Below the pieces are notes generated by a model that did no database searches, had not been told where the DNA came from, and saw only the letters and a program-made list of their open reading frames with translations. This document shows, piece after piece, positions 1-19,160 of a stretch of DNA of 64,000 bases. The translations under genes were made by a program, and so were the position numbers. Origin of the DNA: Ecdyonurus torrentis. Its lineage: Eukaryota > Arthropoda > Insecta > Ephemeroptera > Heptageniidae. The stretch lies in the NCBI GenBank assembly GCA_949318235.1, contig OX439137.1, forward strand, positions 19,065,798 through 19,129,797. Reading direction: 5' to 3'. Within the stretch, counting starts at the first letter, position 1, and each line of letters begins with the position of its first letter.

Positions 1-87
1 AAATAAAATAGCATAAAATAATCATTACTTTGCTAACAAAATCAGTATATCAAATCTTGAATGTTTCAAATTGTCAAAGACCGCTTA

Positions 88-248
88 TGTTTACCCAAAA
101 TGCGGAAAAGGAAGTGCCGGAAGAGGAAACCACGTGATGGTAAAGGTGGGAGAAAAGTTGCTGCCAGCAGCAAGCTAGGCCCACTAGGCCTGAGCTATCT
201 CCCACTTTTACCGTCACGTGGCTTCCTTTTCCGTTTTTAGAGTAAACA
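88..248. repeat. Palindromic MITE-like element
   Basis: The two halves, about 75 bases each, are imperfect reverse complements, with CCACGTGATGG against CCGTCACGTGG and GGAAAAGGAAG against CTTCCTTTTCC. The loop carries AGGCCCACTAGGCCT. The minus-strand reading frame here is a by-product of the palindrome. The rest of 1-871 is AT-rich with no gene that I can see. Confidence 0.6.
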
Positions 249-749
249 GACGCACTCAAAAAGACAGTACATTGAAAGTAACGGATTAAAGAACTGTATT
301 AAGAATTCTATAAGTTAATACCCAGTTTATATATAACCAGGTAACATTTTTAAATATTTTGTTAAAGTGTTTGGATATTACCTTTATTATTATTATTATT
401 ATTATTAGGTGTTTTAGAATCCGTTGCTGTTGCGAACATTTTATCTAATGAAATATCTAGAAAATAAAAAAGTTGTTAATTTTAAGTTATATAAAACACC
501 AACATTAAACTGAGAATAAATATTGTTCAAATAAAAACTCATTATATCTATTATAACTAAGTAACTATAAATTATTTAAAAATTTGAATATTTTTGCACT
601 GTTCTTTAATTTTGTAATTTTAAGTTTTGCATATCTTTATTGACAATTTTTAAGTTGTTTTTTTTAATTCAATATTATTGTATTTCAAAAACAGGTAAAC
701 TTATATAAATATTTATTGTAAAAATAAAAACAACCATCTCATAGAAGAA

Positions 750-756
<7 letters not shown>

Positions 757-828
<72 letters not shown>
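757..828. repeat. (AT)n microsatellite
   Basis: About 72 bases of uninterrupted AT dinucleotides lie just downstream of gene 1 exon 4. Confidence 0.95.
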
Positions 829-836
<8 letters not shown>

Positions 837-871
837 AATATATATCATTTCATGTTGAATTCCATAATTAC

Positions 872-1036
872 CTTGGCTTACACAATTAGCTATGACTCCG
901 CTAACTTTTCCGTCATGACATTGCAAGAACCCAGAAGATTTCTCTATATACCCAGGCATGCACGTGAATGTCATTTGTCCATTTAAATAATGTATTATAA
1001 AGTTGTTAGGTTCAAACAGCTCTTCGTATCTGTTTT
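872..1036 (-). CDS. Gene 1 exon 4, CCP/sushi-like module
   Basis: A 165-nt phase 1-1 exon, the same length as the CCP exon of gene 3. It carries TFTCMPGY, FLQC and ANC, the second half of a CCP domain. The first CCP cysteine is not evident and the tryptophan position is occupied by Val. Confidence 0.7.
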
Positions 1037-2978
1037 CTGAAGAAATTATGAAATTATGCATCATTCCAAGTTCTCTTTCTTTTTTTTTACTTTTGATTTT
1101 AAAAAGATATAGAACAAATTGGATTTTTTTTTAAATATTTAATAGTTTTTTAAAATATCCAGCTATATTTAAATAATAGAGGACAAATTATATTAATTTA
1201 GAATTTAGGAACAAAATTATCAACTTTAAAATTCTAAAATACCTGGAATAAAAAACATGACTATTAATATCCTAACATATATACCTAAATATCAACTTTG
1301 ATTTGGCTGGAATAATTTATTTCTCATAAATTTTTCATTCACAAAATGGCAGATGCGGGTTTATGACGTCACAGTTCATTTTTTTTCCATGTTAGAAATG
1401 CATTTAATGTGGAATAAATCTTAAAACAAGAAAAGATACAGGATTGGTGGTTTAACGGTTGACCACTAGGTCATGCTATGACCCTGAACCAGGTCACATA
1501 TTGAGCCCTACACCTTCACTGGTCCACGCACGCGTAAAGCAAGCGAGCTGTGACGTCACTTTCCGCAGCTGCCTTTTTGGGAAATAAATTTAAAATCAAT
1601 GACTCTAGCCAAATCAACGTTGATTTTTAGGTATGTTAAGATACGAAGCATGTTTTTTTTTGTTCAAAGTGATCTAAGCCTTTAATTTTTATTTCTAATT
1701 GAAAAGATTGTGATTCTTATGTTTCAAAAGAATGGTCCAGAGATATCTGCTTTTGACAATATGTTTTATAGTGTTGCTGATTTTCTTGCATGTAATAACG
1801 TTAAGTATAATTAGCCTAAGTTTTTCAAAAAAAAAATTAATATCACGTATAACAAACATAGCAATTCCACATGTTATTATTGTGTTGATTTATTTTGTGT
1901 TATTTGACTTGTAACTTGTTACTTGACTGTAAAGACATAGAACGTAATAAAATCTTATATCTTAAAAACGCTTCTTTAATTTAAAATTTTAAATATTACC
2001 GTTACATGCATTTTCATTTGGTTGATACCACATTCCTGGCTCAATACACTCCAAAATTAATTCTTTACAATTATTTTTGCAAACACATGATCTCTTTTCA
2101 CGTGAGTACCCCCAGTTAGTAGAAGAACATCTCATATTTGTTTGATTTAACAGTGAAGGGCAGCAAGACCCACCTGAAAAAAAAAATATTATAATAAATT
2201 AAATAAATGTACCCCCGTAAGCTGCAACGCTAACTATCGTTGTAACAATTAAAAAAATATAACTAAGGTTTAACTAGAGGTTGCAGCTTACAGCCAATAG
2301 TGAAATATGAAAAATGAACGATCTACACTTTACAAATTCCAAGTTCTTCCATTTAGCTCTCCTGTTAAAACAATTAGAAGCGCCAAACGTAGATCGTTCA
2401 TTTTGAATCAAATTTGTAAAGTGTTGTTCATTCACTTTGACGGGTAAACATCGCCATGTTAATATCAATTTTTAAAACATTCATAATTTATTCATAATTT
2501 ATTCATAATTTATTCGGTTTTAGAGCTATTATGAGCATTCTAGAGTGGATAGAGAGACCGTGACAGTAAAAAAAAACTTTTCTGACAAAAGAGACATATT
2601 TTAAGTTTTCTGAGAGCCGCACAATAATCAATAATACTCACAACCAATGTTTAAGGAAGTTAGTGTACTTTGATTTTGTTCCTGCACAATAATAATATCT
2701 CACCACATTTGCTCTTGTTAGGAACAATTGCCTTCCATTCACCGATTCCATTTCTTGTCTCATATTGACATGTTAATAAATCTTCAAGAATAGGACAAGA
2801 TTCACACCTACAAGTCACATAATTAACGTCATATTGGCCTCGTGTGACCCAGCAGGCACTGTATAATGGCTGATATTTGTCATACGCTAAATCTGGGCAG
2901 CTTGCATTCCATACTTCTTGAAGACTTTCTATTTAGAATGAAAATGAAAAAAAATATTAATATATAACACAATCCAGT

Positions 2979-3009
<31 letters not shown>

Positions 3010-4448
3010 GGCTTGCCATATTGTGTTATCGTGCTACACCAATTCCAGTCCCAGTCAAGACATTGTCTTATCGACAGGTAAGGACTTTCCAAATTAATGG
3101 AAAAGCACACACGGGCCGGCCATGGCCTAATTACACAGCCCGTCATTCGCCATGATAGCCTAAATAAACCGTGGAAACGTCTAGGCAAGCTGGTTGGTGC
3201 AATCACATCAATCATGCACCTCCCGAATGCTGTGCATCGTCATGGAATGCATGTAAACATGCATCGTGCAACGTGTTGTGCTCTCACACTTCACGTACGC
3301 ACCCAGCAGTGGCTCGAACCTATACTCGGTGAGGAGTACAGAGTTGCGAGTCAGCTGCCTTCACCACTCGGCCATACCAGCTCGGCCAGGTAGATTAATG
3401 AACAACTCTTAAAGTCGTAGAACACATTGAACAAAAAACTTGCCTAATATCCTAACATACCAGAATATCAACATTGATTTGGCTGGAGTCATTGATTTCT
3501 AATTTTTTTTACATCGAGAAATGGTAAATGTGGACTCTTACGTCATAGCTCACCATCGCAACAATATGTGTATTTTGTTTTTTGTAACGTCAAGTAAAAT
3601 GTGCATCTTGTTTTTTTAAACGTAAAGCAAAATGTGTATCTTGATTTTGTTAAGGAGAGTAAAATGTGTATCTCATATCTTGTTTTTTATCAATAGGTGT
3701 ATTTTTTTTTGTCAAGCTAAGCAAAATTATATAAGTTGTTTTCAAACGTAATGTATGATAGCACTTGACTTACACATATTGCTTATGGTGACAAAATAAA
3801 AGAGATACACATTTTGCTTCACGGGATAAAAAATCAGTTACACATATTTACCACTCTACAAGATTGATAATTATGCTTTGAAAATTCAAATATATTGATA
3901 TTGACAAAATATTTACATCTACCTAACTACTTTAAGTGAAGTATATTATATTTTTGACATTTTACCAGTCTTGGGTTCGATACTCAAAATTTCTATAACG
4001 ATACTATATTCTAGCATCACGCTATAACGATATCGTTACTATGTCACCCACGATAGCGATACTATAACGATAACTATAAATAATTATGAAATTTTTTAAT
4101 GAAATAAAATATTTTAAATTCTTGATTCATGACTGTACTATACCCACAATGATTAACCGCCATATTTTTATATACCTTTCAAATTTTTGGTAATATTTTC
4201 TTATTTTTTGTGCAGTTTTCTTACATTAGTGTGTATTTTTTCTTATTTTTGGAGCATAAAGTATCGTTATAGATGTGACGATAATATCGTCAACTTTTCT
4301 TAATCTATAACGATAACTTTTATAAAACTGTTAAACTATAACGTTTCGATAATCGAATATCGTTATAGTTTCTATTTACGATAATCGAACCCAAGACTGC
4401 ATTTTACTTACCTGATAATAGTAGACTGATGAAAAATTCTAACAGCAT
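872..4448 (-). CDS. Receptor-like gene 1: signal peptide, two Cys-rich modules and a CCP module (3' end outside window)
   Basis: Four coding exons join in phase on the minus strand: 4448-4412, 2928-2704, 2173-2000 and 1036-872, giving 200 codons plus one base. The first exon encodes MLLEFFISLLLS, a signal-peptide start. The second encodes a seven-cysteine module with CRCESC and a closing W...C. The third encodes an eight-cysteine module opening with CC and closing with W...C. The fourth is CCP/sushi-like (TFTC, PGY, LQC, ANC), but its first cysteine is not evident. Every internal exon begins and ends in phase 1. The last exon ends at a good donor (G|GTAAT at 872/871), so the gene continues off the left edge, where its stalk and membrane helix should lie by analogy with genes 2 and 3. 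The family is not recognised by name; the module types are seen, a recognition or adhesion role is inferred. Confidence 0.7.
1230..1682. mobile_element. MITE family 2 copy (TTAA type) with internal insertion
   Basis: The ends match a dispersed palindromic family: an inner segment with AATCAACGTTGATTTT and a terminal segment with TTGTTCAAAGTG near CCTTTAA. TGACGTCAC lies in both arms. About 1440-1520 holds extra tRNA-like sequence not found in other copies. Confidence 0.6.
2000..2173 (-). CDS. Gene 1 exon 3, Cys-rich module B
   Basis: A polypyrimidine tract and CAG acceptor precede a 174-nt phase 1-1 exon. It encodes CCPSLL, MRC, CVCKNNC, ILEC, MW and NAC. The length equals that of the module B exon of gene 3 (174 nt). 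The closing C-x5-W-x8-C is CCP-like. Confidence 0.7.
2519..2635. repeat. Fragment of a dispersed repeat (also at 13.6-14.0 and 45.8-46.1 kb)
   Basis: Shares 'gagcattcta' with the copies at 13580-13992 and 'acaaaagagac...gagagccgcaca' with the end of that copy. It lies in gene 1 intron 2. The rest of that intron (2174-2703) includes a short inverted repeat at about 2310-2420 built on 'cgatctacactttacaaatt'. Confidence 0.5.
2704..2928 (-). CDS. Gene 1 exon 2, Cys-rich module A
   Basis: The acceptor is AG at 2930-2929 and the donor G|GTGAGA. The 225-nt exon is phase 1-1. It encodes SCPDLAYDKY, then SACW, then CRCESC, LLTC, EW and KSKC. The order of cysteines and tryptophan matches module A of genes 2 and 3. 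Confidence 0.75.
2981..3393 (-). mobile_element. tRNA-derived SINE (SINE-1), full copy
   Basis: Read on the minus strand it begins with a tRNA-like head (A box TGGCCGAGTGG, B box GGTTCGAGCC), continues into a unique body and ends in a poly(A) tract of about 29 bases (poly-T on plus). A close copy lies at 24151-24545 in the other orientation. It sits in gene 1 intron 1. Confidence 0.8.
3410..3545. mobile_element. MITE family 2, half element
   Basis: Begins TAAAGTCGTAGAACACATTG and continues AATATCAACATTGATTTGG, the left arm of the family found complete at 21722-22037 and 58531-58843. The right arm is absent. About 3560-3840 after it holds degenerate repeats of 'aaaatgtgtatcttg'. Confidence 0.6.
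3966..4399. mobile_element. TIR element with internal TATAACGATA repeats
   Basis: The terminal inverted repeats CAGTCTTGGGTTCGAT and ATAATCGAACCCAAGACTG bound 434 bases. The interior is dense in TATAACGATA and its complement. No transposase frame is seen. Its right end lies 12 bases inside gene 1 intron 1, next to the signal-peptide exon. Confidence 0.7.
4412..4448 (-). CDS. Gene 1 exon 1, signal peptide start
   Basis: ATG at 4448-4446 opens 12 codons (MLLEFFISLLLS) plus one base before the donor G|GTAAGT. The length, 37 nt, is identical to the first coding exons of genes 2 and 3. The hydrophobic run is the core of a signal peptide completed in exon 2. Confidence 0.7.
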
Positions 4449-4760
4449 AACTGATCACTGACTAGAGAAGTAAGAATCAAGAAAAAAAAATTACGAGAGA
4501 GAAAGAGAAACTGTGATAGTGGCGTAGAGACATCCTGGTTAGTCATTGATGTTATTATTATAATATCTTATCACTATAATTTATATAATTAATTATAGTT
4601 AGAAAAAGTAATAAGTTCTTTTAAGAAATCAATGTATAAATTCAATAAATTAATATCGATCGTTATTTTGATGTTTCAGATTTTATTTACTCTATACGTA
4701 AGGGCTCAGATATAGATTGTTTTTTACCAACAAAATAAGTAGACACATAAAAGTTTTGTT

Positions 4761-5110
4761 CAATGTCCCTTACATGTCTTCCAACTCTTGGCTGATTTTT
4801 TAGACCCGCTGTTTTAAATTTCCTTCTCTAGGGAACACTTGCGATACGCATGGGGGCAATTTGAACCATTATATGATAAGGATTGATAAGGCTGACTAAA
4901 GGTCAGGAACGATATAATGTACGACGTGAACAGATATAACTACTTGGAATTCTTGCGCTCAGGTGACAACAAGACCTCAAACCTTTGTAAAGCAGTATTT
5001 GTAATAATATATAGTAGTTGTAGCTGCCAATCGTGGCGCTAGTGTAAAAGATTGAAACATGCTTGTCTACAAATTTATACAGGGAGTCGGAAGACATGTA
5101 AGGGACATTG
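4761..5110. mobile_element. MITE, 'CAATGTCCCTTACATG' family
   Basis: The inverted ends CAATGTCCCTTACATGTCTT and AAGACATGTAAGGGACATTG bound about 350 bases. Two further copies lie joined at 17798-18437. The internal minus-strand open frame is not a gene. Confidence 0.75.
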
Positions 5111-5129
5111 TGACTTAACTTAACTTTGT

Positions 5130-5386
5130 GATCCCTATTTCATATTTCAAATAGTGATATATGTAATATATTTAGTGTCAACTCTTGCCATAAGAGTTCA
5201 TCAACTTTTACTTTATTTGTTTGCATTACAATCCACACGATCACAAGGAACCTCCCGTGCTTCCTCGTGTGGATTATATTGCAAACAAATAAAGTAAAAG
5301 CTGATGACCTCTTATGGCAAGAGTTGACACTAAATATATTACATATATCACTATTTGAAATATGAAATAGGGGTCACAACTTTGTA
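5130..5386. repeat. Long near-perfect palindrome
   Basis: The left arm runs from GTGATCCCTATTTCATATTT to 'tccacacga' and the right arm is its reverse complement (ending AAATATGAAATAGGGGTCAC), around a short loop near 5255. Each arm is about 120 bases. Probably another MITE. Confidence 0.7.
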
Positions 5387-5555
5387 TTTTATTATTATTT
5401 TTTAGTTTATCATAAAATATGCCATGCGTTGATTGAAGTAAATATCGCGTAGATCCGATTGTAATAAATACAATTTTAACTTAAATGATGATTGTGTTTA
5501 AGGAAACAGTACCAGGACAGGACTAACATATTTTACATACTTTAAATCTGACATA

Positions 5556-5976
5556 ACCCAAGGTGTAGTGGTTAGCGTTGCTGCCTACTGCTCGGGAGAA
5601 CCACGGTTTGCTTCCCACCTGGGGAGGGCGTGGCTTATCCTGAGAAGTGGTGGCATATACGCTGACTGCCCGCGCTTTGGAGCATTCGGGAGATACTGTT
5701 CAGGTAACTGACCAGTATCGGCTGTCTTCTCCAAAGGTTTCTGTCGTTCCCTTGGACGGGTAGGTAAATACCGAGATAGTTCCCATTAGGCCACAGCCGC
5801 CAAACCTTCCCTTCAACCCTTCATCCTACCTCCTATCTCCCCCGTACTCGAATGCTAGAACATTCTGAGGAATTTGACAATTCCATAAATAACCTTCAAC
5901 AAGTGCATACAGTGCATCCTGTTTGCAAGGAGAATAAAAGTATCATGGCAAAAAAAAAAAAAAAAAAAAAAAAAAA
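5556..5976 (+). mobile_element. tRNA-derived SINE (SINE-2)
   Basis: The head holds an A-box-like TGTAGTGGTTAGCG and a B-box-like GGTTTGCTTCC about 40 bases later. A GC-richer body follows, ending in poly(A) at 5950-5976. It is unrelated in sequence to SINE-1. Confidence 0.7.
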
Positions 5977-6021
5977 TATCTAAATAGTAAATAAGCATAT
6001 TTTATACATAATTATAATATA

Positions 6022-6352
6022 TATAGGGAGTATGCGGATGACGCCATATTTAAAACGCTTGGAGGCCATACTGGAGTAGTGAACAACATTGCTGAGCATA
6101 TGACAAGCTTCATTAAAGCAAATTTTCTTTGGAAAATCTGTTAGTTTTTTGTTATTGTTATTTTTCTCACATACTTGAGATACTAATTCAACATATTTAC
6201 AGCATCGATTCTCTCAAAAATATTGCATAGTGGTTTTAAACTGGCAAAATGAGTTATTTTCCTATGTCACCCATAGTGTGATCCACTATTATGTGTCAGC
6301 TATGTGTGATCCAACATAGCGTCGATTTTAACATGAAAGCATAGACCCTATA
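6022..6352. mobile_element. MITE, 'TATAGGGTGTATGC' family, TA target site
   Basis: Starts TATAGGGAGTATGCGGATGA and ends in ACCCTATA. The arms share the motif read as 'ggaggccatactggagtagtgaa' in the family. Other copies: 21186-21493, 60663-60968 and part at 63055-63235. The short TIRs with TA ends suggest a Tc1/mariner-type non-autonomous element. Confidence 0.7.
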
Positions 6353-6604
6353 TATATATGTGTATATATGCAAACCTTTTATGATTCAGCCGACCTGGCT
6401 ACGCTAAATAAAAAAAATTAATAACTATTAATTAACTAATTAATGTAACTATTAATTCATTATGATTTCCATAATAACCAAATAATTGTTTTATTTATTT
6501 TTTATTGTAATTATTCCAATTAGCAATTATATATTTGTGTACGTGGCAAAACTTCCAGGAAATGTACGACCAACATTGATTATACTTTGTGAAATATATT
6601 ATCA

Positions 6605-6939
6605 TTAAAGGCATAGACAAAATAAAAACATTATCATTTACATCACAAAACACTTGATGGTACCAACATAAATAACATTAATTGGTTTTAAAACCCAACT
6701 GTAGCAGTAATCAGAAAATTTTAATTTATGCAACCCGCATAACATTTCCACACTAGTTTTTGCATGTTTCTGACGTCAGAAACTGGAATAGTCCCACAAA
6801 TTGCATACTTTACAGTTTTTTCACGCTCTCTCGTGGAGCTATATTAACATTCTGGTAATATTGTCAACTGTTTTGAAGATCTCGTTTCGTGTTTATTCAT
6901 TATAAAGCACATGTTGTTGTGTGTGGTCTATGCCTTTAA
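6605..6939. mobile_element. MITE family 1 (TTAA type)
   Basis: Bounded by TTAAAGGCATAGAC and GGTCTATGCCTTTAA, with TGACGTCA near the centre. A second full copy is at 16471-16818 and a right half at about 25311-25540. TTAA at both ends suggests piggyBac- or Kolobok-type mobilisation. Confidence 0.8.
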
Positions 6940-7235
6940 GCAAGAAACATTGATGTGATGAATTACAAAGTACAAACAAGGTTTCAACAATAAAATTTTG
7001 TTCACATATAACATAAAAATTACGTGTTTTGACTCGCATCAACGAGTAAACAATGGTTCAACAATCTAAACAAATGGAGCTGTTCACATTGTTTTCACAA
7101 AATTACTTGTGGTCGGTTTCCCTTGATTATATTGTTCTAACTTTGTTTATTCGTTGAACAAAATACTTTTAGTACTTTTACTAGTTTAATTTTTCTTGTC
7201 TATAATGACAACATAGAAAACTGAATGCAAGGACA

Positions 7236-7614
7236 TTAAAGCCCTTGTCAAGTTAATTTTTTTATCAGTTAGAATACTAGATTGATAATTACCATACCTT
7301 ATTATCCATGAATTAGACACCAATACGTTGATTTTGTATTTATATTAATTTATTTTCATTTTGACTGTTATATCACAGTGTTCCGCCGCCAATCCCAGTC
7401 ACCGCTCTGGTCATGTGATAAATTCCCTCCCTCAAGTTCTAAACCCCTATTACAGTCCCATCGGTACATTGTGACGTCAGATACGTGATATAACAGTCAA
7501 AATAAAAATAAATTCAAAATCAATGAGGTGGTGTCTAATTCATGGATAATAAGGTATGGTAATTATCAATCTAGTATTCTAAATGATAAAAAAATAAGTT
7601 GATAAGGGCTTTAA
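7236..7614. mobile_element. MITE family 3 (TTAA type)
   Basis: Bounded by TTAAAGCCCTTGTCAAGTTA and its approximate reverse complement. TGACGTCAGATACGTG lies in the right half. Another full copy is at 17167-17565, and solo right ends lie in UTP20 introns. Confidence 0.8.
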
Positions 7615-7747
7615 CATTACAATATCTTGTCAGTAAACATCACTTCTTAGGCGGAGTGTGTTATAAATCAAAACTATAGTATATAAATGTGAATAATTCT
7701 AGGTACGTACTATTTCTTGGAGAGTTTAATTTGCTTGTCATGTTGTT

Positions 7748-7862
7748 TTTGTGGTACACCAATCCCAGTCCCAGTCGGGACATTGACTTATCGATAGGTA
7801 AGCACGTGGGTAAGGATGGTAAGGACTTTTACAAACAATAGAAATAGCACACGCACACGGGT
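7748..7862 (-). mobile_element. SINE-1 fragment, 3' half
   Basis: Matches the 3' body of SINE-1 (ACACCAATCCCAGTCCCAGT, CATTGACTTATCGATAGGTA) with an 18-base extra stretch. It ends about 20 bases beyond the gene 2 stop codon, so it probably contributes to that gene's 3' UTR. Confidence 0.65.
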
Positions 7863-7883
7863 CACGTGATCACACCACGTCAG

Positions 7884-15587
<7,704 letters not shown>

Positions 15588-15949
15588 TTTACTGCCTTGC
15601 TACTTAAACAAAAGCAGAAGTAACAATGATAGCAAAATGTCGGTATGTGGTTTTGTATGAACAAAACCAATTCACTTCCTTCCATGCAAATAGTTGATAG
15701 CAAAGAAGAAATACCGGGTTATAAACAATGAGGAAGTTTCCATAAAGTTAAGACCCTGTTTTGAGCACATTTTTAGAAAGAGTATAAATAGTAGATTCCA
15801 TTGAAGTCAATATTTACTTTTATTAATTACATTTCAGTAATTGATTTCCCTCTAAAATGTACCTACCATGCCCCCCTAGAAGACCCTTGCGTTCGTCTTT
15901 TGAAAATTTTAAAGCGCGAATTTCAAAATTAACGTTAATTTTGAACAGA

Positions 15950-16110
15950 TTCGGGCCTATCACAACCTATCGGGCCGCATTAGAAAATAACTCATTTTGG
16001 CAATTTAAAAACACTTAACATAATTTTTGAGAGCATTGATGTTGTTAACCGGTTGTATTTTTAGTCTCTCAAGTATATGAGAAAAATAAGAGTAACAAAA
16101 ATTAAACGGT
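15950..16110. mobile_element. Partial 'TATAGGGTGTATGC'-family MITE
   Basis: Matches the inner arm (AAAACACTTAACATAATTTTTGAGAGCATTGATGTTG in family form, then CTCAAGTATATGAGAAAAAT). Neither terminus is intact. The rest of 15590-16470 is AT-rich with no gene seen. Confidence 0.5.
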
Positions 16111-16470
16111 TTTCCAGTGAATTTGCGAGTTATTATTATAATTATTAAAAATAAAAATGGAATTGATTTAGTAAGACGTAAATAATGTAAAAATAGCTTT
16201 ATTAGATGAATATAAAAATACAATTTTATTATGATAATAACAGACATATCGAGGACCAAAAGTGAAAAAAAAGATAAGCATAATATTTATAAAGAGAAAA
16301 AGAATAATAAAAGTAAAAAATTCATGATCATGATTTTTAGACACCATAATCAATGAATTGTGATAAATGGTGATAAAAAAATGTGACGTTCAAGTATGAT
16401 TAGTTTCTCTAACAAGTAAGTAAGAAAATACGAAATAGCATTAAAAAAGAAGTTTAATATTACTGTAGAA

Positions 16471-16818
16471 TTAAAGCCATAGACCACATAAAACAACATA
16501 AATAATATGCTTTTTAATAAATAAACACGAAATAAGATCTTCAAAACTGTTGACAATTTTTATCAGAATGTTAATGTAGTCCCACAAGAGCGTGAAAAAA
16601 CTGTAAAGTATGCAATTTCCGTGACTATTTCTGTTTATGACGTCAGAAACAGGTAATAATTAGTATGAAAATGTTGTGCGGGTTGCATAAATTTAAATTT
16701 TCTGATCACTGCTATGGCGCTACAGATGTTTTTAAAAGCAATTAATGTTATTTATGTAAATCCCATCAAGTGTTTTGTGATATAAATGCTCATGTTTTCA
16801 AGTTGTCTATGCCTTTAA
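16471..16818. mobile_element. MITE family 1 (TTAA type)
   Basis: Bounded by TTAAAGCCATAGACCACATA and TTGTCTATGCCTTTAA, with TGACGTCAGAAAC inside. It lies between genes 2 and 3. Confidence 0.8.
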
Positions 16819-17166
16819 TGACATCATAACCATTGGACAATGTGACTGTTTAATTTTTTTTCTTTTTTATTCTTATTATTCATTATATATGTTACGTCAC
16901 TTATTATAAGGCTTGACATGACACTATGGTCGAGCCAAATAACGTGTTTCCAAAATAAAAAGTCATTTTATTGTAGACGTGCAAAAGAACTGGTTCAGAG
17001 ATAAAATAAACAAAATTGGGAGGCCATGCAACAATTTTAAAAAAGTGCTAGCAGATGAGCTTATCTTTTACAGAATTCATTTTACATGCTTTCTTATGGG
17101 GCAACTATAACTTGAGTTGGCACTTTTTTTCTTGCTACTGAAACTTTTAATGTAGCTTATTGAACC

Positions 17167-17565
17167 TTAAAGATCTTGTCAACTTACTTTTTTATCATTT
17201 AGAATACTTGATTGATAAAAACCATACCTTATTATTCATGAATTAGACACCAACACGTTGATTTTGTATTTATTTTTATTTATTTTGATTTTTACGGTTA
17301 TTTCACGCATCTGACGTCACAAAGTACTGATAGGGCCGTGATAGGGGTAAAGAACTTGAGGGAGAGGCTTAAATTTATCACATGATCAAAGCGGTGACTG
17401 TCATTGGTGGCGGTACATTGTGACGTCAGATACGTGAAATAAAATAAAAATAAACAAAAATAAATACAAAATCAACGTGTTGGTGTCTAATTCATGGATA
17501 ATAAGGTATGGTAATTATCAATCTAGTATTCTAAAAGATAAAAAGTAGGTTGACAAGGGCTTTAA
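17167..17565. mobile_element. MITE family 3 (TTAA type)
   Basis: Begins TTAAAGATCTTGTCAACTTA and ends GTTGACAAGGGCTTTAA, with two TGACGTCA sites in the core. Confidence 0.8.
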
Positions 17566-17797
17566 AGCTTTTGCTTTCCTGGCCTTTAAGGTATTTTTAT
17601 TAAAAATATTGATCAAAATAAATTGCACTTTAAAAAAAAAAAAAAAAAAAAAAAAGACTTTGAGGCTCAGTAAGCTATACAGTATAGATAACAGTTCTTA
17701 CTTAAGTTATAGCTGCTTTATTGCTCCATAAGAAAGCATGTTAAAAACAGACAGTAACACTTGTCAGTATATTGTTGCGTGGACTTGCTATCACTTT

Positions 17798-18437
17798 CAA
17801 TGTCCCTTACATGTCTTCCGACTCCCTGTATAAATTTGTAGGCAAGCATGATTCAAGCTTTTACACTAGCGCCGCGATTGGCAGCCAAAACTACTATATT
17901 ACAAATACTGCTTTACAAAGGTTTGAGGTCTTGTTGTCACCTGAGCGCAAGATTTCTGAGTGTTTATCTCTGTTTACGTCATACATTATTTCCTTTCTGA
18001 CCTTTAGTCAGCCTTATCATATAATAGTTCAAATTGCCCCCATGCGTATCGCAGTGTTCCCTAGAGAGGGAAATTTAAAACAGCGTGTCTAAAAAATCAG
18101 CCAAGAGTTGGAAGACATACAAGGGACATTGGGCTGATTTTTTAGACACGCTGTTTTAAATTTCCCTCTCTAAGGAACACTGCGATATGTTTGGTGGCTA
18201 TTTGAACTATTATGATAAGGATTGATAAGGCTGACTAAAGGTCATGCAGATATAATGTATGACGTAAACAGAGATAACTACTTGCGCTCAGGTGACAACA
18301 AGACCTCAAACCTTTGTAAAGCAGTATTTGTAATATAGTAGTTTTGGTTGCCAATCGCGGCGCTAGTGTAAAAGCTTGAATCATATACTTTTCTACAAAT
18401 TTATACAGGGAGTCGGAAGACATGTAAGAGACATTGT
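17798..18437. mobile_element. Two joined copies of the 'CAATGTCCCTTACATG' MITE
   Basis: One copy runs 17798-18131 and a second runs back to back to 18437, sharing or abutting the 'GGGACATTG' terminus near 18125. Both contain TAAAAAATCAGCCAAGAGTT or its complement at the junction. Confidence 0.65.
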
Positions 18438-18478
18438 GTCACTTTGCTTATTTTATCACTAAAACCTACTTTTGCAAG

Positions 18479-18484
18479 TTTATT
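18479..18484 (-). terminator. Putative poly(A) signal of gene 3
   Basis: AATAAA on the minus strand begins 18 bases after the stop codon. It would give a very short 3' UTR; no cDNA supports it. Confidence 0.4.
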
Positions 18485-18501
18485 GTAATCAAAATTGTGC
18501 T

Positions 18502-19160
18502 TCAAGATTGAAAAGTGACTCTCTTATTAGCTGCTATATTCTCAGGCAAGTATAAATCGTCATCAATGATCCTGGTTTGTATTTCTTCTCTAGGTTTACG
18601 TGACTTTCTCCGAGCACACAACACGGCGAGAACTACTATTAAAATCAACACTAGAATTACGACAGAAACACCTATTGTGATGTAAGGTAAAGTACTAATC
18701 TGAACATTTAAATCAGATAACTTTCGTTCCAAGTTTTCATAATGTATTTGAGTTTTTATAATTTCAATCGGTTCAGTAATTTTTATAATTTCAATCGGTT
18801 CAGTAATTTTTATAATTTCAGTCGTAGTTTCAGAAGCTTTAGTTGTTGTTATTTCAGAAACTTCAGTTGTTTCAGAAGTTTGAGTAGTTTCAGGATTTTT
18901 AGTTGTTGTTTCAGGATTTTTAGTTGTTGTTTCAGGATTTTCAGTTGTTGTTTCAGAATTTTTAGTCGTTGTTTCAGGATTTTCAGTTGTTGTTTCAGAT
19001 GCTTCAGTAGTTTCAGGAGGTTCAGTTGTTGTGATTTGAGTAGTAGTAGGTGTTTCAGTTGTTGTTGAAACTTCAGTAGTGGTTTCAGGTAGCTCGGTGG
19101 TGCTTGTTATAGGTAAAGTTGGTATGGGTTTTGGTGTAGAGGGGGTGTAACGTGGGGTAG
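18502..19160 (-). CDS. Gene 3 last exon: mucin-like stalk, TM helix, short tail
   Basis: Acceptor TTTTCAG at 19167-19161; TGA at 18504-18502. The stalk contains near-perfect TTTKNPE/TTTENPE heptads (21-nt units) and a duplicated nine-residue unit IEIIKITEP. Thr-dense repeats are likely O-glycosylated. The plus-strand open frame across it is a shadow. Confidence 0.85.
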
